In this document: positions 8,408 through 12,282 of the stretch, one piece after another
How the letters are laid out: every line of letters starts with the position of its first letter
Position numbering within the stretch: the stretch's first letter is position 1
Assembly (NCBI GenBank): GCA_002368865.1
Contig: DFDT01000040.1
Span: forward strand, 1-12,282
DNA from: Lachnospiraceae bacterium UBA3821
Lineage (GTDB): Bacteria > Bacillota > Clostridia > Lachnospirales > Lachnospiraceae
Direction of reading: 5' to 3'
DNA: 12,282 nt
The notes under the pieces: model-generated
Told to the model about the DNA's origin: nothing
What the model saw: only the letters and a program-made list of their open reading frames with translations
Database searches by the model: none
Program-made: the position numbers and the translations under genes

Positions 8408-8436
8408 AGCGTATCATTTTTGAGGAAATTTTTCAA
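8408..8436 (-). promoter_or_regulatory. Promoter of the moxR-DUF58-transglutaminase operon
   Basis: On the minus strand, TTGAAA (8436-8431) and TACGCT (8413-8408) are 17 nt apart, and TGA before the -10 gives an extended TGnTACGCT. It sits between the upstream terminator and the moxR start, with about 77 nt to the ATG. Confidence 0.55.
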
Positions 8437-8474
8437 TGGAAATGCATTGATGAGAATGTGAAAAAAATATAAAC

Positions 8475-8513
8475 AAAAACAGGCAGCAGAAAGAAACATC
8501 TCTCTGCTGCCTG
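8475..8513 (-). terminator. Strong intrinsic terminator after the YD-repeat lipoprotein
   Basis: Read on the minus strand, CAGGCAGCAGA pairs perfectly with TCTGCTGCCTG, extended by four weaker pairs to a four-base loop. TTTTTG and further T-rich sequence follow. It begins 12 nt past the lipoprotein stop and isolates the lipoprotein cluster from moxR. Confidence 0.92.
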
Positions 8514-8524
8514 CTCTCAGAAAT

Positions 8525-9952
8525 TTATTTTTCCCGCTCAAACTTCTGGTACTCTTTGACTGTCCGCTCCGTCACTTCCCGCGTCAGCTGCCCGTTCTCG
8601 TCATATTCAAGGGTCTTATAGACCCGCTCCGTCTCATTATTGTTCTCGTCATAGGTACTCGCCTTGTCGGTCTTCAGCACACCGTTGGAATAATATTTCT
8701 CGGTCAGCGCCGTATAATACTTTTTCCCTTCATAGAAAAAGAAGACATCCCCGTAGGTGTATTCCGTCCAATATCCATGCCCGTCCTCAGCATATACCGT
8801 CTTATCCAGAGTCTGGCTGCCATGCTCGTCATATTCGCCGATTTCCGTGGAACTCAATTTGCCGTCATAATAGGTTTCCTCCACGTCTTTGCGCAGGGTT
8901 CCCTCCGCGTCATATTCCGCGGTATATTTCTGAGAGATGTCTGTGTGATCTTCATCCCTGTATGCGATCCATGAGAGAAGCTTGCCGTCCGCATTGCGCT
9001 CATAGACTGTTTCGCCGGTAAGTCTCTGCTCCGGTCCAGCTGTCTCCCGCTTTTTCAAAAGCCTCCCTTTTTCATCCCGGGTAGAAACCGTTCGTTTTCC
9101 CTCCACGCGCTCGCCTGTTTCATAATTTTTGTCATAAGAAATATACAGGGTCTCGCGGCTCACCCATTTCTCATTCTCCTCATCATACACCACCATGTAT
9201 TCTGCATGGGAGGACAGTTCACCGTTTGATTTATAATCACATACCGTGTACGCACCATGCTCATCATAGGTATATTCATGGATAAACTCATTTTTGCCTC
9301 CGTCCTCGTAATAGTTGATCTCAGATATTTCGTTTTCATGTTCGTCGTATTTTACATCTTCCGTCAGCATACGATCTGAGGTTTCCACGTTATACTTATA
9401 GGTCTGGCGGCTCTTTCTCTTTTCCCTCTCGATATCATAATACTCCGTGATATAGCAGTAGCTCTGTTTTCCGTCCTCGCCGAACGAATTCTCTGTCACC
9501 GTCAGACCGTCTTCACTATAGGAGGTTTCTCTGCGGGAAGTCTGCTTGCCCGCCGCGTCAAATTCCAGATACAGGATATTTCGCCCCTGATCATCATAGG
9601 TATATTCCCGCACACCCTCGGAATAGGATTTGATATCCGCAAAATCCGGATTTGCCTTCGATTCCTGCTTTATAAGCTTTCCGTCTTCATTATAAGTATA
9701 GATTGTACTGCCGGCCTCAGCCTCTCCCCTCATCTGATCCTTCTCCTTGACGGTCAGGTATCTTTTCGTAGAAGTCTCTCTCCATGTATAGATATGTTCC
9801 ATCACATCGAGTTCTTCAGCGCCCTGCTCGGTCTTCTTGCCGGTGTCGCCCGCGCCGTCTCCTGATCCGTCCGCACCGTTTCCACAGCCAGCAAGCAGGG
9901 TTGCGGTAAGTGCCATGGTCAAAAATAATGCTGCGATTGTCTTTTTCTTCAT
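8525..9952 (-). CDS. Surface lipoprotein with YD-like repeats
   Basis: This 475-aa protein is made as a lipoprotein: a KKK N-terminus, a hydrophobic core, and a lipobox LAGC with Cys23 as the expected lipidated residue. A Gly/Asp-rich linker follows at 24-46. The rest is a chain of degenerate repeats built around Y-x-Y-D-E-x-G-x-L, each followed by charged residues, for example YTYNEDGKLI (85), YTYDDQGRN (118), YTYDEHGAYT (227), YDEHGSQT (374) and YDENGQLTRE (450). They resemble YD/RHS and MORN-2-like beta-hairpin repeats but lack the RHS core and any C-terminal toxin. This points to an extended beta structure on the outer face of the membrane, perhaps a binding or scaffold protein; the function is unknown. 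The ATG has AAAGGAG about 8 nt upstream. It is the last gene of the lipoprotein cluster, 36 nt after the neighbour, and ends at a terminator. Confidence 0.85.
   Translation of the reverse strand: MKKKTIAALFLTMALTATLLAGCGNGADGSGDGAGDTGKKTEQGAEELDVMEHIYTWRETSTKRYLTVKEKDQMRGEAEAGSTIYTYNEDGKLIKQESKANPDFADIKSYSEGVREYTYDDQGRNILYLEFDAAGKQTSRRETSYSEDGLTVTENSFGEDGKQSYCYITEYYDIEREKRKSRQTYKYNVETSDRMLTEDVKYDEHENEISEINYYEDGGKNEFIHEYTYDEHGAYTVCDYKSNGELSSHAEYMVVYDEENEKWVSRETLYISYDKNYETGERVEGKRTVSTRDEKGRLLKKRETAGPEQRLTGETVYERNADGKLLSWIAYRDEDHTDISQKYTAEYDAEGTLRKDVEETYYDGKLSSTEIGEYDEHGSQTLDKTVYAEDGHGYWTEYTYGDVFFFYEGKKYYTALTEKYYSNGVLKTDKASTYDENNNETERVYKTLEYDENGQLTREVTERTVKEYQKFEREK
9880..9952 (-). repeat. Lipoprotein leader segment, copy 1 of 2
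   Basis: The DNA coding for the signal peptide is clearly related to the segment at 11322-11392. They share a 14-bp identical block (plus strand TTGCGGTAAGTGCC) and match closely around it, including the CAGG and CAT ends. This suggests a duplicated gene start followed by divergent mature parts. Confidence 0.55.
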
Positions 9953-9988
9953 TTTTCTGTCTCCTTTTTATTTGCAATTTTTTCTAAA

Positions 9989-10927
9989 TTATTTATTTAC
10001 ATACTGCAGTGCCTCCCGCAACGAATTCTTTAGGATGATCTTTTTACTTCTGTTTCCTAATATCCGCTGATTTACCTTGTTTCCGGAGGTAATATAGAGT
10101 ACGCCGTCATATTCTTTATTTCTGTCGAGTTTTTCATCGTCCGTCTGCACAAAGACCACAAAGTACTCATCCTTAGCACCGTAGGCCGCGAAATAATAGA
10201 TATCTTCACTGTATTTCTTAAACGCTACCACGGTGGCATCGATCAGATACATATCCCCCTGCGCCTGCTCCATCCTGTAGCTTTCCAGAGAACCTGTATA
10301 GACCTCCTGGGTTCTCTCATCCCATGAGTTGATAAAATCCTTCTCTACTATGATGTCATCACCTGTGTATTCTCTGGTCACATCCAATTTGCTCGTGATT
10401 GGCTCATAGGTAACGCCATCATTATGCATAACCCTGGTCTCCTCCCCCACAATATGAAGGAAAAGCTGTATGCCGTTCTGGCTCACGTTATCCACGTACC
10501 AATAGTCTTCCTTCAGCATGAGATTGATGAGATCACCCTTCATATAGGTCTGGGTCTCCTGTCCATCCTCGTCATACTCCATATGCTCCCAATACAGTTC
10601 CTTGACTTCAAAGTACTGATCCCAGTTGTCCAGGCTGAGCATCTCCCTGAATTCAGCGTTCCGCAGTTCCTCATAGGACGCCACATCCGCCGGCTCAAAG
10701 GAGAATGTAAAAGTCTCACCCTCTTTGATATACGCCTCAAAGGAGACGGTCTGATCTTCAGGCTCCGCCGTACTCTCCGTCTCTGTTTCCGTTTCCTTGC
10801 TCTCTTTCAGTTCATTCAAAGCCCTTGCAAACTCCACTGCCTTCCCGCAGCCGCCGAGAATAAGGCAGGTGCAAAATATGAATGCCATTACCGGAAATCT
10901 TTTATGAAATCTTTTTTTATTGATCAT
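9989..10927 (-). CDS. Hypothetical lipoprotein, 312 aa
   Basis: I do not recognise the mature domain. The N-terminus (MINKKRFHKRFPV) is positively charged, a hydrophobic core follows, and LGGC at 24-27 is a lipobox with Cys27 the likely lipidation site. A Glu/Thr-rich linker (about 41-58) leads to a mature region of mixed polar and aromatic residues with no membrane span. The segments EAYIKEGETFTFSF and DDIIVEKDFINSW look beta-strand rich. It ends in a basic helix-like tail (RSKKIILKNSLREAL). The ribosome site is weak (AAGGG only 3 nt from the ATG), so translation may depend on the damaged gene just upstream, whose stop is 10 nt away. It precedes the YD-repeat lipoprotein by 36 nt without a terminator and is probably on the same transcript. 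Confidence 0.75.
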   Translation of the reverse strand: MINKKRFHKRFPVMAFIFCTCLILGGCGKAVEFARALNELKESKETETETESTAEPEDQTVSFEAYIKEGETFTFSFEPADVASYEELRNAEFREMLSLDNWDQYFEVKELYWEHMEYDEDGQETQTYMKGDLINLMLKEDYWYVDNVSQNGIQLFLHIVGEETRVMHNDGVTYEPITSKLDVTREYTGDDIIVEKDFINSWDERTQEVYTGSLESYRMEQAQGDMYLIDATVVAFKKYSEDIYYFAAYGAKDEYFVVFVQTDDEKLDRNKEYDGVLYITSGNKVNQRILGNRSKKIILKNSLREALQYVNK

Positions 10928-10937
10928 TTGCCCTTAC

Positions 10938-11392
10938 TCACATTCCTATACTTAGACTTTTCTCAAGAACATCCGTAGCCGATTCAACTGCATAACCTTT
11001 TTCCGCATCTACAAGTTTGCCTTCTGTATTGATCATGAAGAAGCCGATGTCTTCACCTTCCGGTTTTGTTTCACCTGTTTTGCCTTCTCCGACTACGCTT
11101 CCTGTTCTCTGATAATTTCTTATCCTATCATTTCGCACATCACCTGTCTATGTCGTATATACGGCATTTTGATCCCGTTTTCGCAGAAAAAGGCCGCATA
11201 CGCGACCCCTGATTCTTTCCTTTTGATCCGCATTTTGATCCGCATTGCCGCTTTCAGCGGTCTGTTGTGCGGTACTGCTGGTTTCATTTCCGGTGCCGAT
11301 GCTGTCACCGCCCGCTTTGTTTCCGCAGCCTGCAAACAGGTTTGCGGTAAGTGCCATAGTCAATAAAATGGTTGCAATTTTTTGTTTTTCAT
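10938..11392 (-). pseudogene. Decayed lipoprotein gene with frameshift and in-frame stop
   Basis: An ATG at 11392-11390 opens MKNKK and then shifts out of frame: one A appears to be missing from the run of six A, so this frame ends after ten codons. In the restored frame the product is a lipoprotein leader (IATILLTMALTANLFAGC) followed by a polar linker containing a 12-bp tandem repeat coding ADQN-ADQK. That frame then meets TAG at 11150-11148 and stays open again to TGA at 10940-10938. The last part includes GFFMINTEGKLVDAEKG and AVESATDV. The stretch between about 11215 and 11140 is unusually basic and may itself be out of frame. At least two lesions make a normal product unlikely. The leader resembles that of the YD-repeat lipoprotein, and the AEKGYAVESAT segment resembles one in the neighbouring gene to the right. 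Confidence 0.65.
11322..11392 (-). repeat. Lipoprotein leader segment, copy 2 of 2
   Basis: Counterpart of the segment at 9880-9952. It is related along the whole signal-peptide region but carries the A-tract lesion near its start, while the intact copy does not. Confidence 0.55.
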
Positions 11393-11417
11393 TGCAATTG
11401 TCTTCTCTTTACTTTGA

Positions 11418-12282
11418 TCAATATAAATACACCGTTTCCTCAAACATTGCTAACAGCTCCGCAAACGTCACTCCGAAATCCTGTCCGCCCGTGATGTCAA
11501 ATTCATAGAGACATCCTAGGTTTTCCGCAGCGTAATAGTAGTGCTCTCCCTGACTGCATACCCACCAGGTGCTGCCGTTTAACTCTTTCGCCTCGAAATC
11601 CGTTATGCCACCGTATTTCGCCGGGCTGGACTCGGTTCTGACATACTCCTCCAGGGAAACATCCCCTTCAAAATTACTGAGACGGAGATTGATATCAACT
11701 CCTGTCACTCCCGTTCCCACATACTCGCCGGTATAAAAATCGTACACACCCAACATACCGTTATACTCGTTGGCTTTCATCGCCTCAGGAACATAGTACG
11801 AGAGTCCGTAGTAATCCAGATCGACCTGTGTTCCCTCAGCCGTGGGCGCATTCGCCTTCATTTCGCTCCGTTTGACCTTTACCAACGTGAGTTCTGAAGA
11901 GGATACCTCGTGATCCAGCCGGTTCACCTGCAGCGTCCAGATACTCGTCCCTGAAGAAGACGTTTCTTCATAATAGGACATCCAGTAGTTTTCCGTATAG
12001 ATATCATCCGCATATTCCAGATTGAAGATTCGACATCTCCTTGTCGCAGACATGCGCCTCTGCGTCGCAGAGAGCCCACTCTCCCTCCTGATTGTTATAA
12101 AAAATCTCCAGATACTGGTCAGGCTTTTCGAAATCGCCACGTCCGAAAATGATCATCAGCTTTTTGGCTTCATCATAGCCATTATAGGTTGCCGATTCAA
12201 TGGCAATGCCTTTTTCCAGAATACTGTTTCCTAATTTCAGATAGGCCTCCCTGACCTCCGGACAATCCTCCAGTTTCCCGGT
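11418..12282 (-). pseudogene. Probable extracytoplasmic protein gene, frameshifted, 5' end outside window
   Basis: The family is not recognised. From the right edge one frame reads TGKLEDCPEVREAYLKLGNS, later IAIESATYNGYDEAKK and YLEIFYNNQEGEWALCDAEA, and reaches MSNLQ before a stop at 12006-12004. A second frame takes over with NLEYADDIYTENYWMSYYEE and runs to TGA at 11420-11418. The two join naturally around 12021-12030 if one base is extra, so a +1 lesion or a base-call error splits one gene. The second frame also has an ATG at 12140, but its first 35 or so residues are basic shadow sequence. The C-terminal part is acidic, rich in Tyr, Gly and Ser (for example YGLSYYVPEAM and EGDVSLEEYVRTE), with no membrane span, as expected for a secreted or lipid-anchored domain. 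The signal peptide would lie beyond the edge. Confidence 0.65.

Noticed and set aside
7377..8423. Plus-strand open frame of 348 codons opposite moxR.
   Set aside because: It is antisense to a gene with every MoxR motif, has His/Arg/Gln-rich composition typical of a shadow frame, and no ribosome site.
8323..8541. Minus-strand 72-codon frame between the lipoprotein terminator and moxR.
   Set aside because: It starts upstream of the terminator, runs through the hairpin and the moxR promoter, and lacks a ribosome site.
8525..9952. Repeated TCATCATA/TCGTCATA words on the plus strand, considered as a CRISPR or tandem array.
   Set aside because: They are irregularly spaced codons for the recurring Tyr-Asp-Glu motif of the lipoprotein, without uniform spacers.

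Overview
The window looks like chromosome of a low-to-mid GC Gram-positive anaerobe of the Clostridia, most likely Lachnospiraceae. The reasons are strong AGGAGG-type ribosome binding sites, sigma-A promoters, several genes for Cys-anchored lipoproteins, and the protein types present. I cannot name the genus from the sequence alone. Almost every gene lies on the minus strand; the only convincing plus-strand gene encodes a 40-residue membrane peptide.

Layout, left to right. (a) 1-605, minus: the N-terminal 201 codons of a CpaF/TadA-type secretion or pilus ATPase, cut by the window edge. (b) 654-848, plus: an extended -10 promoter, a strong RBS and a 40-aa single-span membrane peptide, divergent from the ATPase gene. 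(c) 849-1105: an AT-rich gap with a near-consensus minus-strand promoter and a bidirectional hairpin terminator. (d) 1106-4116, minus: xylulokinase (xylB) followed by an L-fucose/L-arabinose-isomerase-family enzyme. (e) 4146-8330, minus: a MoxR AAA+ ATPase, a DUF58 protein and a TgpA-like membrane transglutaminase, each overlapping the next. (f) 8475-8513: a strong terminator separating this block from the lipoprotein cluster. (g) 8525-12282, minus: two intact lipoprotein genes (one rich in YD-like repeats) preceded by two damaged genes.

In transcription order (right to left) the lipoprotein cluster ends at the terminator at 8475-8513. A promoter at about 8408-8436 then starts moxR-DUF58-transglutaminase. 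Only 29 nt separate the transglutaminase stop from xylB, and I see no terminator there, so the sugar isomerase/kinase pair may be read from the same transcript, which ends at the hairpin at 1027-1072. The MoxR/DUF58/transglutaminase trio is a recurrent bacterial cassette thought to act at the cell envelope. The kinase/isomerase pair would convert an aldose to a ketose and phosphorylate it; the exact sugar is uncertain.

The least ordinary parts are the 40-aa peptide lying antisense to a possible long leader of the ATPase gene, the isomerase/kinase pairing without a classical xylose isomerase, and the lipoprotein cluster. That cluster shares a duplicated signal-peptide DNA segment and contains frameshifted members. 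I found no CRISPR array, tRNA, rRNA, insertion sequence or phage gene.
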